NCBI RefSeq assembly: GCF_040901545.1
Contig: NZ_JBBDYL010000038.1
Coordinates: 1-64,000, forward strand
Length of the DNA stretch: 64,000 nt
Direction of reading: 5' to 3'
DNA from: Sulfuricaulis sp040901545
Lineage (GTDB): Bacteria; Pseudomonadota; Gammaproteobacteria; Acidiferrobacterales; Sulfurifustaceae
The position numbers and the translations under genes are program-made. Position 1 is the stretch's first letter; every line of letters begins with the position of its first letter. A model generated the notes under the pieces. It was not told where the DNA came from, ran no database searches, and saw only the letters and a list, made by a program, of their open reading frames with translations. Below are positions 8,408 to 17,529 of this stretch, in pieces.

Positions 8408-9024
8408 GAAGTTTTCCCCACGGCTGCTAAAAAATCGGCGATTTTCCCCGCATCTTTTACACCCCGGGTCAGCTCGACGCCGCTCGAGACATCCACGGCG
8501 TAGGGACGCACGCGGCGGATCGCCTCGCCAACGTTCTCAGGCGTCAGGCCGCCTGCGAGAATCAGCGGTTTGTTCAAATCCGGAGGAACACGGCCCCAGT
8601 CAAAAGTCTGGCCGGAACCCCCAGCCACCTGCATAGCATGCGTATCGAGCAACAGGCCGGTGGCATCGCCATAAAGGCGTGCCTTTTCATGCAGGTCGAC
8701 ACGGGTTTCCATCGGAATGGCCTTGATATACGGTCGGTGGTAGCGGCGACAATGATCGGGGGTTTCGTTGCCGTGAAATTGTAACAGATCAAGCGGGACG
8801 CGCTTCAGGATCGCTTCAATCTTGTCGGGTGGCGCATCCACAAACAGACCCACTGTCGTGACATAAGGCGGGATCGCGCGGGAAATTTTCAGCGCCTGAT
8901 CGGAGGATATATAGCGCGGGCTGTTCGAATCAAACACAAATCCGATCGCATCGGCCCCGGCTTGCGCCGCCGCGATGGCATCTTCGATGCGGGTGATGCC
9001 ACAGATTTTCACGCGCGTGCGCAT
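8404..9024 (-). CDS. trpF: phosphoribosylanthranilate isomerase
   Basis: Amadori rearrangement of phosphoribosylanthranilate to CdRP in tryptophan synthesis. This is a TIM-barrel protein of 206 residues with the catalytic Cys in KICGITR near the N-terminus, LLLDT (catalytic Asp) mid-barrel, and the phosphate-binding VDVSSGVE near the C-terminus. trpF stands alone, not fused to trpC, and heads the trpF–trpB–trpA overlap chain. The upstream neighbour is a Rieske–flavodoxin gene, not truA as in many pseudomonads. Confidence 0.97.
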   Translation of the reverse strand: MRTRVKICGITRIEDAIAAAQAGADAIGFVFDSNSPRYISSDQALKISRAIPPYVTTVGLFVDAPPDKIEAILKRVPLDLLQFHGNETPDHCRRYHRPYIKAIPMETRVDLHEKARLYGDATGLLLDTHAMQVAGGSGQTFDWGRVPPDLNKPLILAGGLTPENVGEAIRRVRPYAVDVSSGVELTRGVKDAGKIADFLAAVGKTS

Positions 9025-9097
9025 GGTCGCTCCGGAAGGCCGCGAAGCTTACCAGAGCCCGGCAGGCGGCGGAAGGCGCATGCCCGTCTTGGCGATA

Positions 9098-10201
9098 TCA
9101 CGCGGTTTCGATATCGAGCCGGTGGGCCTTGCGGCCGCCGCGTTCGGTTTTCTCCACCGCACCGCAGTATTCAAGCATCAGCCGCGCGAATTCCACGCTG
9201 CGCTGAGCCAGTTGGCGGGCACCGCGGCGCAGTTCCTCGCTCTGCTGCACGTGCATGACGTTGCGTTCCATGTCCTCGGCCGACCAGCCGCGTGAATGGG
9301 CAATATAGGGAAACTGCGGAAACTGGAAGCCCAGTTCGGAAAAAAATCCGAGCAGGTGGCCGGCTACGTCCTGCACGTTATCCTGGCCGCCCATGATGAT
9401 AAATCCGGCGACCTTGTTGCGGATCAGCACGTTATCATTGATGGTAATCTGGTTCTGTACACAGTTGAGCCGCTCGGCCATCTTGTAATAAAGCGATCCC
9501 GACGCGCCCCAGCGGATGGGCGTGGCCAGCAGCACCACGTCGGCCCAGTGCACCAGCGACTCGTATACCTGATCCATCTGGTCCTTCGGGTCCATTTGCG
9601 TGATGGAGCACGGCCAGGTGCAGGCACGCGCGCTTTTTGAATAATAACCTTCACAGGCGCGAAACCGCAGCTGATCCAGACGAATCAGGCGGGTTTCGCA
9701 TTGCAGTTCCGAAGCGGCATGATCGAGCGCCACCTGCAGCAGCGATTCGGAAGTGGAATAGCGCGGATAAGACCGATCCATCGCGGTCGCGGAAATGCCT
9801 ACGACGCGAACCGGACCCGCTGCACGCTTGATCGGTCGCTCGAGCGGATGCGGTGGGTGCGGTTTCTTGCTGCGCGGCGTCTGCGGCTCGAGTTGCACAT
9901 GGAGATGTCCGCCTTCGATCTTGAACGCGTGACGTGGCACGGCGTCTTCCTCGTAACCCGGCTCGCCCAGCCCGGTGCGGCAGTGAAATTTCCAGTGATG
10001 CCACGGACAGACTATGTATTCGCCGTCAAGGTGTCCGCGCGCGAGCGGGCCACCGGCGTGATTGCAAATTCCCGAGATGACTCCGAATTTTCCATCGTGC
10101 CAGGAAACCGCCAGCTTCGTATTCTGACAGACGACCTCTGTGAGCGGTGTTTTCTGGAAATTTTCAATCAGGCCCAGGTCGTGCCATGGCTTCTTATCCA
10201 T
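9098..10201 (-). CDS. Rieske [2Fe-2S]–flavodoxin-like (NAD(P)H-dependent FMN reductase type) fusion
   Basis: The N-terminal Rieske domain (about the first 110 residues) has both cluster-binding boxes, CNHAGG and CPWHHW. A Pro-rich linker (KKPHPPHP) joins it to a flavodoxin-like domain that begins VRVVGISATA. This second domain keeps a family-type ATPIRWGASG loop and resembles NAD(P)H-dependent FMN reductases. The start is set by AAGGAGG placed just before the ATG at 10201; a longer frame reaches 10285 without such a signal. The fusion suggests electron transfer between a [2Fe-2S] centre and FMN within one soluble protein. The partner and substrate are unknown. It sits between truA and trpF, same strand, without overlap. 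Confidence 0.85.
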   Translation of the reverse strand: MDKKPWHDLGLIENFQKTPLTEVVCQNTKLAVSWHDGKFGVISGICNHAGGPLARGHLDGEYIVCPWHHWKFHCRTGLGEPGYEEDAVPRHAFKIEGGHLHVQLEPQTPRSKKPHPPHPLERPIKRAAGPVRVVGISATAMDRSYPRYSTSESLLQVALDHAASELQCETRLIRLDQLRFRACEGYYSKSARACTWPCSITQMDPKDQMDQVYESLVHWADVVLLATPIRWGASGSLYYKMAERLNCVQNQITINDNVLIRNKVAGFIIMGGQDNVQDVAGHLLGFFSELGFQFPQFPYIAHSRGWSAEDMERNVMHVQQSEELRRGARQLAQRSVEFARLMLEYCGAVEKTERGGRKAHRLDIETA

Positions 10202-10300
10202 TTTATCCTCCTTGGAAGATTTCCCGGGTGCCGGTTTCCCATTCCGAGAAATGAAAGGGTAAGGTTCCGCGAGGGAGAACGGCAAGTCAAGGCGATATCG

Positions 10301-11086
10301 TTAATCCACAATTTGTGGAAATGCGGGAGCAACCACGGGAATATTCATGGTCTCGGGATACCCGATGGAAACCAGATAAAGCCCGTCTGGTGCCGCCGTG
10401 ATGCCACCCACCGTCCGATCACGGGCTTCAAGCACTTGCTCGGCCCATGACGATTTGCGTTCGCCCGCGCCGATGGTCATCAACACACCTGCGATATTGC
10501 GCACCATGTGGTGCAGAAACGCATTGGCATGAGCGTGAATATGTACCAAATCGGAATGACGGTAAATTTCGAGTTGTCGCAAAGTGCGAACCGGGTTTTT
10601 CGCCTGGCAATCCGCGGCACGAAAAGAGCTAAAGTCATGCTCTCCGGTAAGGAACCGGGCGGCATCCTGCATTGACGCAACATCAAGCGGGCGGTATTCG
10701 TGCGTGACATGGCGAGCGAGATAAGTCGGTCGAATCGGCCGGTTCAGAATAATGTAATGGTAGTATCGTCCGGTGGCGGAGTAACGCGCGTGAAAGTCGT
10801 TTTTCACCTCCTCCGCCCAAAGCACCGCGACATCGTCGGGAAGATTACTGTTCGCGCCACGTACCCAGGAATAGGCGTTGCGCGCGGCGGTGGTATCAAA
10901 ATGAATCACCTGCGCTAACGCATGCACCCCCGCATCCGTGCGCCCCGCGACCGTCACCTGAACCGGCTCATCTGCAACCTTGGATAATGCCTCCTCCACG
11001 ACAGCCTGCACCGAGCGTGCCTGATCTTGCCGCTGCCAGCCGGAGAAGCAGGACCCGTCGTATTCAAGGATAGCGGCGATACGCAT
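10301..11086 (-). CDS. truA: tRNA pseudouridine(38–40) synthase
   Basis: Isomerises uridines 38–40 in the anticodon arm of tRNAs. The catalytic aspartate is Asp51 in AGRTDAGVHA, and the family stretch FHARYSATGR follows mid-protein. The length of 261 is normal. It lies about 70 bp downstream of the DUF599 gene and 99 bp upstream of the Rieske–flavodoxin gene, all on the minus strand. Confidence 0.97.
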   Translation of the reverse strand: MRIAAILEYDGSCFSGWQRQDQARSVQAVVEEALSKVADEPVQVTVAGRTDAGVHALAQVIHFDTTAARNAYSWVRGANSNLPDDVAVLWAEEVKNDFHARYSATGRYYHYIILNRPIRPTYLARHVTHEYRPLDVASMQDAARFLTGEHDFSSFRAADCQAKNPVRTLRQLEIYRHSDLVHIHAHANAFLHHMVRNIAGVLMTIGAGERKSSWAEQVLEARDRTVGGITAAPDGLYLVSIGYPETMNIPVVAPAFPQIVD

Positions 11087-11155
11087 GAGTGGCGTATTTT
11101 AACCGTTTGCTCCCGCTCCCGTGGAGACAATCGGAACCAGGCGAATTGGCATCGA

Positions 11156-11842
11156 TTATTTTGTGCCGGTCAGTGCCAGCATCTTCAGGGTCTCGGAATG
11201 AAACTCGCGCCAATAGAGGACGCCTGCCACAAGCGTCGTCGCCCCGACGAAAAACCACGGGTTAATGAACCACCCCAGCGCTGCCAGACTGAAATAGTAG
11301 GCCCGCAGACCCTGATTGAAATCCTTCGACGCCAGCGTACTCACCTGCGCGGCGCGATGCACATAAACCTCATTGACATTCGGGGAGGGAGTATTCGGCG
11401 CCGCTCCGATCAGAACCGAACAATAATTGAACTGGCGCAACGCCCAGGTGAACTTGAAGAAGGCATACACAAAAATAATGATCAACACCAGCAGCTTGAG
11501 CTCCCAGAGTATGTGTGTCACTTTCGAGGTGAAGGGCAGGACGCGAATCAAGGGAATCGCTGTGTCGGTCGAACCCAGCAATGTCATGAGTCCAGCCATG
11601 ATCAGGAGCGTGGTGGACGCGAAAAACGACACGCTCTGCAGCAGGTTACCGATGATGTTGGCATCGACAATTCGGTTGTCGCGCTCAACCATGCGCTTCA
11701 TCCATTCGTGGCGATGCGCGAACATCACCGCGCGCAGCGAGTGCGCTCGACGCGAACTGCGGTCAGCGTACCAAGTGTATCCGATCCAAGCCGCGACAAA
11801 CCACGCTAGGGCCAAGAGATCAACCGTTGGGATTTGTGACAT
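11156..11842 (-). CDS. DUF599 family membrane protein
   Basis: The 228-residue product matches the DUF599 pattern: an N-terminal membrane segment (DLLALAWFVAAWIGYTWY), then RHEWMKRM, then NIIGNLLQSVSFFASTTLLI. Two to three further hydrophobic segments follow, ending in a C-terminal YWREFHSETL tail. Function is unknown for the family. Family membership is from recalled motifs. Confidence 0.8.
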   Translation of the reverse strand: MSQIPTVDLLALAWFVAAWIGYTWYADRSSRRAHSLRAVMFAHRHEWMKRMVERDNRIVDANIIGNLLQSVSFFASTTLLIMAGLMTLLGSTDTAIPLIRVLPFTSKVTHILWELKLLVLIIIFVYAFFKFTWALRQFNYCSVLIGAAPNTPSPNVNEVYVHRAAQVSTLASKDFNQGLRAYYFSLAALGWFINPWFFVGATTLVAGVLYWREFHSETLKMLALTGTK

Positions 11843-11959
11843 TATGGATACTCCATCAATCGCCAGGCAATTTTATTCGCCGCGGTCATCACCCTTCCCG
11901 GTGAGATGCCGCCAGCAGGTATTATATGCCCAGATGAAAAATCTTTGCCGCGACGATGA

Positions 11960-14278
11960 TTAATTTCCGGCTTCGATTTCCCTGACTTCCCGGTGTCCCT
12001 GCGGAAGTTTCGCTCCCCGCAAGGCCCGTTCGCCGACAAATTTATATAACTCCGTGCCGGACTTGAGAATCAGCTCGCCCTTTCCCGAGTGAATCAGAAG
12101 ATCCTGACCTTCTTTGAGTACGGTAATTCCAGCGATATATTCCTCACGCTTGGCCGCCTTCACCCGAGAAATATTGATAATCTTGATACCTTTTCCCTTG
12201 GCGAGTTGCGACAATTCATCCACCTTCAATACCAGCAAGTGGCCTTGATTGGTCGCGACGGCAAGCCAGTCGCTGTCAATACTTTCCACTCGCTGGGGCG
12301 GAAGAACCCGGCTCCCGTTCGGCACCCGGAGCACCGTCTTGCCGGCTTTCTTGTTGACCATCAGGTCGTCAAGTTTGGCAACAAAACCGTATCCGGCATC
12401 GCTGGCGAGCAGATACTTGTCTTCCGGATTACCCATCATGACGCCGGTCCAGGTCGCCCCGGGCGGTGGATTGAGATGGGAGCTCAACGGCTCGCCATGA
12501 CCGCGCGCCGAAGGCAGCTTGTGCGCGGGAAGTGAATAGGTGCGGCCGATGGAATCGATAAATACCGCAAGCTGATTGCTCTTGCCGCGCGCGGCCTGGT
12601 GGAATTTATCGCCGACCTTGTAGTCGAGCGTTTTTGGGTCCATCTCGTGACCCTTGGCGGCGCGCACCCAACCTTTCTCGGACAGCACCACGGTGATCGG
12701 CTCGGTCGGCAGCAACGCGGTCTGGTCAATCTGCTGCGCGGCTTCACGCTCGATGAGCGGGGAACGGCGTGCGTCGCCAAATTCCTTGGCGTCGTCGATG
12801 ATCTCGTCACGCACCAGCTGCTTCAGCAACTTTGTGGACTTGAGCGTCTTTTCGAGGTGATGGCGCTCGCGCGTGAGCTCATCCTGCTCGCCGCGAATTT
12901 TCATTTCTTCAAGCTTGGCCAAGTGGCGCAGCTTGGTTTCAAGAATCGCCTCAGCTTGAATGTCGGTCAGCTTGAAGCGCTTGATGAGCTTGGGTTTCGG
13001 CTCATCCTCTTTGCGAATAATACGGATGACCTCGTCCAGATTAAGATAAGCTATCAGCAGGCCGTCGAGGATGTGCAGCCGCGCCTGCACGCGCTCGTAG
13101 CGGTGCTGCAAGCGCCGGCGCACGGTCTCGGTACGGAACTTGAGCCATTCGGTCAACAGGTCCTTGAGGTTATACACGCGCGGCCGTCCGGCAAGACCGA
13201 TTATATTTAGGTTCACACGGTAAGTGCGCTCAAGATCGGTCGTGGCAAACAGATGCGACATCAGTTCTACCGGATCGATCCGGTTGGATCGTGGAACGAT
13301 CACGAGGCGTGTCGGATTTTCATGGTCGGATTCATCGCGCAGGTCCTCGACCATAGGCAGCTTCTTCTGCTGCATCTGCTGCGCGATCTGCTCGATCACC
13401 TTCGAGCCAGATACCTGATAGGGCAGTGCCGTGATGACGATGTCGTAGTCTTCGCGCTCCCATTTGGCTCTGGCCCGGATCGAGCCGTTGCCGGTTTCAT
13501 ACATCGTGCGAATTTCGCTCTTCGGCGTAATGATCTCGGCCTCGGTGGGATAGTCCGGACCTTTAATGTGCTTGAACAGATCCTTGATGCCGGCGTCCGG
13601 CGCTTCGAGCAAATGGACGCAGGCGGCGGCGACCTCGCGCACGTTGTGCGGCGGGATGTCGGTTGCCATGCCGACCGCAATGCCGGTGGTGCCGTTCAAC
13701 AGCACGTGCGGCAGGCGTGCGGGCATAATCTTGGGTTCCTGCAACGTGCCGTCGAAGTTGGGGGTCCAGTCGACCGTACCGTGCTCGAGCTCGGAGAGCA
13801 ATATCTGCGCGAAACGTGTGAGCCGCGACTCAGTGTAACGCATGGCGGCAAACGACTTGGGATCGTCGGGCGATCCCCAGTTGCCTTGGCCGTCGATCAG
13901 CGGATAACGGTAACTGAATGGCTGGGCCATGAGCACCATGGCCTCGTAACAGGCGGTATCCCCGTGCGGATGAAATTTTCCGAGCACATCGCCGACGGTG
14001 CGCGCCGATTTCTTGTGCTTGGAGGCGGCGCTAAGGCCCAGTTCCGACATGGCATAGACAATGCGACGCTGCACGGGCTTAAGGCCATCGCTGAGATGCG
14101 GAAGGGCACGGTCGAGGATGACGTACATGGAGTAATCCAGGTACGCCTTTTCAGTAAAGGTGCTGAGCGGAAGACGTTCAATCGAGGCGGCGCGCGGACG
14201 AGTCAGCGGTTGCGATTTGACGCGCAGCGATGGTTTCTTGTTTTTTCCTTGCTCCTTACCAGCCGATTTCTTCGCCAT
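11960..14278 (-). CDS. parC: DNA topoisomerase IV subunit A
   Basis: Breakage-reunion subunit of the decatenating type II topoisomerase. The active tyrosine is Tyr148 in AAMRYTES. The quinolone-determining loop reads HPHGDTACYE, with Thr where E. coli ParC has Ser80 and the acidic Glu kept. The C-terminal part (from about 500) forms the ParC-type beta-pinwheel region. The N-terminal 30 residues are a basic extension (KKSAGKEQGKNKK). The length of 772 and the lack of a GyrA-box QRRGGKG favour ParC over GyrA. The start overlaps the parE stop by one base. Confidence 0.95.
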   Translation of the reverse strand: MAKKSAGKEQGKNKKPSLRVKSQPLTRPRAASIERLPLSTFTEKAYLDYSMYVILDRALPHLSDGLKPVQRRIVYAMSELGLSAASKHKKSARTVGDVLGKFHPHGDTACYEAMVLMAQPFSYRYPLIDGQGNWGSPDDPKSFAAMRYTESRLTRFAQILLSELEHGTVDWTPNFDGTLQEPKIMPARLPHVLLNGTTGIAVGMATDIPPHNVREVAAACVHLLEAPDAGIKDLFKHIKGPDYPTEAEIITPKSEIRTMYETGNGSIRARAKWEREDYDIVITALPYQVSGSKVIEQIAQQMQQKKLPMVEDLRDESDHENPTRLVIVPRSNRIDPVELMSHLFATTDLERTYRVNLNIIGLAGRPRVYNLKDLLTEWLKFRTETVRRRLQHRYERVQARLHILDGLLIAYLNLDEVIRIIRKEDEPKPKLIKRFKLTDIQAEAILETKLRHLAKLEEMKIRGEQDELTRERHHLEKTLKSTKLLKQLVRDEIIDDAKEFGDARRSPLIEREAAQQIDQTALLPTEPITVVLSEKGWVRAAKGHEMDPKTLDYKVGDKFHQAARGKSNQLAVFIDSIGRTYSLPAHKLPSARGHGEPLSSHLNPPPGATWTGVMMGNPEDKYLLASDAGYGFVAKLDDLMVNKKAGKTVLRVPNGSRVLPPQRVESIDSDWLAVATNQGHLLVLKVDELSQLAKGKGIKIINISRVKAAKREEYIAGITVLKEGQDLLIHSGKGELILKSGTELYKFVGERALRGAKLPQGHREVREIEAGN

Positions 14279-16170
14279 CAGATCAATTCCGCCCTGTCAC
14301 CATTCTTTTCGAGCCATTCTTTGCGGTCGGCGGCGCGCTTCTTTCCAAGCAGCATATCCAGAAGCTTCTGGGTGTTGTCACCGGACTTGATTTCCAGTTG
14401 AACCAGACGGCGCGTTTTCGGATCCATGGTGGTTTCGCGCAATTGTTCAGGGTTCATCTCGCCCAGGCCTTTGAAACGGGTCACCAGCGGTTTGGCACGA
14501 GTGCCGTTCGATTCCATGCGTTTGAGAATGGACAGCCTTTCCTCATCGTCGAGGGCGTAGAACGTCTCCTTGCCTGCATCGATACGGTAAAGCGGCGGCA
14601 TGGCCACGCACACTCGCCCGTCCTGGACCAGCGGGCGGAAGTGTCGCACAAAAAGCGCGCATAAAAGCGTGGCAATGTGCGCGCCATCGGAATCGGCGTC
14701 GGCGAGAATGCAGACTTTTCCATAGCGCAATCCGGAGAGGTTACTGGATCCCGGATCAACACCCAGCGCCACCGCAATGTCGTGCACTTCCTGAGAGCCC
14801 AGAACTTCAGCCGGGTCCACCTCCCAGGTGTTCAGAATTTTTCCACGCAAAGGCAAGATGGCCTGGAATTCACGGTCGCGCGCCTGCTTGGCTGAACCGC
14901 CGGCGGAATCTCCTTCGACCAGGAACAACTCCGTGCGCGACAGATCCTGTGCGATACAATCCGCAAGTTTGCCTGGCAGCGCAGGGCCAGAACCTATTTT
15001 CTTGCGTGCCACTTTTTTATCCGCGCGGATTCGTTCCTGGGCCGTCTCAATGGCCAGGAGCGCAATCCGCTCGGCATCGGCGACGTGATGATTCAGCCAC
15101 AGGCTGAAGGCATCTTTAGTAACGCCCTGCACGTAACCCGCGGCTTCGCGCGATGTCAGTCGCTCCTTGGTTTGCCCCGTAAACTGGGGTTCGTGCATTT
15201 TGAGCGAAAAAACATAACTCGATTTGCCCCACACATCTTCGGGCGCGAGCTTTAATCCGCGTGGCAACAGGTTTCGGAACTCGCAAAATTCGCGCATGGC
15301 CTCGGTCAGTCCGGCGCGGAAACCATTGATGTGCGTGCCATCCTGGGTGGTTGGGATCAGGTTGACATAACTTTCCATGATCGGCTCGCCTCCCTCGGGC
15401 AGCCATACGATAGCCCAATCCACTTCGCCGTCAGTGTCCTTGAACCGGCCGACAAAGGGGTCGACGGGAAGATACTCCCAACCTTCGATCTGTGTACTCA
15501 GATAATCCTTCAGACCATCTTCATAATGCCATTCCTCGTTATCCTTGGCGTCGCCTTCATTCGTGAAACTGATGTACAAGCCTGGACACAATACTGCCTT
15601 CGCGCGCAAGATTTGCTTGAGTCGCGGAACATGAAATTTCACCGTATCGAAGAAGGTTGAATCGGGCCAGAAGCGTATGACGCTGCCGGTCACGCGCTTG
15701 TCCGACTTGCCTACCGCTTTCAATTCGGAGGTTTTCTGTCCATCGGCGAAGGACATGAAGTATTCCTTGCCATCGCGCCGGACGGTGACTTCCAGCTTGT
15801 GCGAAAGCGCGTTGACCACGGAAACTCCGACACCGTGCAATCCGCCGGAAAAGGTATAATTTTTGTTAGAGAATTTCCCGCCCGCGTGAAGTCGCGTCAG
15901 GACCACCTCCACTCCAGAAACGCCCTCTTCCTTGTGCTTGTCCACCGGCATGCCGCGGCCGTTATCCGCCACCGACAGCGATCCGTCGGAATGCATCGTG
16001 ACATCGATGGCGCTGCAGTGGCCGGCGATAGCTTCGTCCACGCTGTTGTCAATGACTTCCTGGGCAAGATGGTTCGGCCGGTCTGTCTGGGTATACATGC
16101 CCGGACGCCGGCGCACCGGCTCGAGACCGCTGAGTACTTCAATGGCGGACGAATCGTAGACAGCACTCAT
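14278..16170 (-). CDS. parE: DNA topoisomerase IV subunit B
   Basis: ATPase subunit of topoisomerase IV. The GHKL ATP-binding region is seen in the early part of the protein (VIDNSVDEAIAGH, then DNGRGMPV and GGLHGVG). The TOPRIM domain follows (LVEGDSAGGSAKQARDR, then DADSDGAHI). The length of 630 equals the E. coli ParE length, and the ~165-residue insert typical of gammaproteobacterial GyrB is absent. It lies directly upstream of parC and forms a two-gene unit with it. No strong Shine-Dalgarno is visible. Confidence 0.96.
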   Translation of the reverse strand: MSAVYDSSAIEVLSGLEPVRRRPGMYTQTDRPNHLAQEVIDNSVDEAIAGHCSAIDVTMHSDGSLSVADNGRGMPVDKHKEEGVSGVEVVLTRLHAGGKFSNKNYTFSGGLHGVGVSVVNALSHKLEVTVRRDGKEYFMSFADGQKTSELKAVGKSDKRVTGSVIRFWPDSTFFDTVKFHVPRLKQILRAKAVLCPGLYISFTNEGDAKDNEEWHYEDGLKDYLSTQIEGWEYLPVDPFVGRFKDTDGEVDWAIVWLPEGGEPIMESYVNLIPTTQDGTHINGFRAGLTEAMREFCEFRNLLPRGLKLAPEDVWGKSSYVFSLKMHEPQFTGQTKERLTSREAAGYVQGVTKDAFSLWLNHHVADAERIALLAIETAQERIRADKKVARKKIGSGPALPGKLADCIAQDLSRTELFLVEGDSAGGSAKQARDREFQAILPLRGKILNTWEVDPAEVLGSQEVHDIAVALGVDPGSSNLSGLRYGKVCILADADSDGAHIATLLCALFVRHFRPLVQDGRVCVAMPPLYRIDAGKETFYALDDEERLSILKRMESNGTRAKPLVTRFKGLGEMNPEQLRETTMDPKTRRLVQLEIKSGDNTQKLLDMLLGKKRAADRKEWLEKNGDRAELI

Positions 16171-16201
16171 GGGCTAGAGGGGGAGCGGTCGGATAAAATC
16201 A

Positions 16202-16795
16202 TCAATTTTCATATTTTATATAAGGTTCATATTTTATTATTCGCACGAGTTCAGCCGGACTGCGGGCAGTGGAGTAGTCATCGCAGACGTAGTGACGATA
16301 GAGATAGTCGCGAAACGAGTTGAATTCAAGCATGGGAATCCGCTGCCATTGCGGATCCTTCACGGGTTCTAACCGGTATTCGGCGCTTCCAATGGCGTAG
16401 GTTTTATATTCCCGGGTTTCGCATCGCATTCCGTCGTAAAACACGCTTCTGGCGCCTGAAGGGCTTTCGACAATTAGCGAAAAGCGGACGACACGGTCCT
16501 CGGCTTGAGAAATAGATTTGCTGTCGAGATAAATTTTTAGGGTGAAGGATTTAGCCAACGTAACCGGAATCAGATCGGAGTCCTTCGGATATGAAGGTAG
16601 TACAACATTGCTCTCCTTCCATTTATCTTCAAGACTCTCGTCGTAAACAAAGGTCTCGGGTTCGTCTGCGTATCGATCTTGCTTGGCCTGCGAGGGCCAA
16701 ACCATGAGAAAAAGCGCCGTGATCAGCAGCTGGCGCCAACTGGAGAGCAAGCGCTTCCCGATTCGAAAAGCAGAAGACCATGTGATCCCACGCAT
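16202..16795 (-). CDS. CNP1-like family exported protein
   Basis: The 197-residue product resembles the CNP1-like (cryptic neisserial protein) family: a hydrophobic export signal ending near PSQAKQ, then an ETFVYDESLEDKWKE-type segment. After this come the characteristic VPVTLA-like stretch and a C-terminal region with RDYLYRHYVCDD. A periplasmic location is expected; function is unknown. Codon use is somewhat more AT-rich than in parE. It ends 31 bp upstream of parE and may be cotranscribed. Confidence 0.75.
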   Translation of the reverse strand: MRGITWSSAFRIGKRLLSSWRQLLITALFLMVWPSQAKQDRYADEPETFVYDESLEDKWKESNVVLPSYPKDSDLIPVTLAKSFTLKIYLDSKSISQAEDRVVRFSLIVESPSGARSVFYDGMRCETREYKTYAIGSAEYRLEPVKDPQWQRIPMLEFNSFRDYLYRHYVCDDYSTARSPAELVRIIKYEPYIKYEN

Positions 16796-16881
16796 CGGGC
16801 GCGCAGTATACAGTAGATGGTCGTCAGGTACGAGTTAAGCAGCGGTTTTGCGTCAATGATGAGCGGAAAAAAATACCGACG

Positions 16882-17529
16882 TTAATCTGTCGAATTAGAC
16901 AAATCCTGAGCCAGTGAATCACGGATGAACGCTGGAATCGGGTCGACCTGATGAGTGTATCGCGGATGGTCGATACCCATGGCAATCGCCGCACCCTGCT
17001 TAACCGCCGAAACCATACCCGGAGTCAGATCGAAGCGCAGGAAATGGACGGCGGAGGTTTTTTCATCGTTCTCGCGTTCTAGGTCTTCGTCCGCGATCGG
17101 GCGAACCGGATCGAAACCGGCGACACGCACCCACACCCTGTCTTCGATACCCTTCAGACACGCTAGTGCCTTGCGGCGTTCATTAACATCCGGGAATTCT
17201 ATCATGAAAGTCGCCTTCCAATTCGAACCGTCCGGGATAAGCGGATTATACGCCTCGAGCTCATCGCTGATGCCTTCCGGCTCGAAGATGCGCTCGATGC
17301 GTAGCATTTCCTGAATCTGATACTGTATGGTCAGGCGATCTTCAAAATAAAGTGTCGCGTTAGGACCGATCGCGACTTGCCGATTCTTTTTGTGCGCGAG
17401 GACACGCTCGCGGAATTCCGGCCGGATTTCGGTGTACTTTTCGAGTGTATAGAGGTCGGAACGTGTCAGCTTTTTCATGGGCAACATTTCGGTTATGGAA
17501 TTTTCCAGGCTCATCATGGCATCCCGCAT
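16882..17529 (-). CDS. DUF3501 family protein
   Basis: The product contains the DUF3501 pattern beginning KKLTRSDLYTLEKY, with GPNATLYFEDRLTIQYQIQEML and a C-terminal HPRYTH segment. The first ATG (17529) directly abuts the stop of the Fe-S oxidoreductase gene. Internal ATGs at 17514 and 17478 are alternatives, and I see no strong Shine-Dalgarno to decide. DUF3501 genes are found with rubrerythrin and GlpC/HdrD-like Fe-S genes in proteobacteria, which implies a shared role in peroxide metabolism. The biochemical function is unknown. Confidence 0.85.
   Translation of the reverse strand: MRDAMMSLENSITEMLPMKKLTRSDLYTLEKYTEIRPEFRERVLAHKKNRQVAIGPNATLYFEDRLTIQYQIQEMLRIERIFEPEGISDELEAYNPLIPDGSNWKATFMIEFPDVNERRKALACLKGIEDRVWVRVAGFDPVRPIADEDLERENDEKTSAVHFLRFDLTPGMVSAVKQGAAIAMGIDHPRYTHQVDPIPAFIRDSLAQDLSNSTD

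Noticed and set aside
8404..9024. trp attenuator upstream of trpF
   Set aside because: No leader peptide with tandem Trp codons nor competing stems were seen in the short gap upstream.
13253..14401. 382-codon plus-strand frame opposite parC
   Set aside because: Antisense shadow of parC with no recognisable domain.
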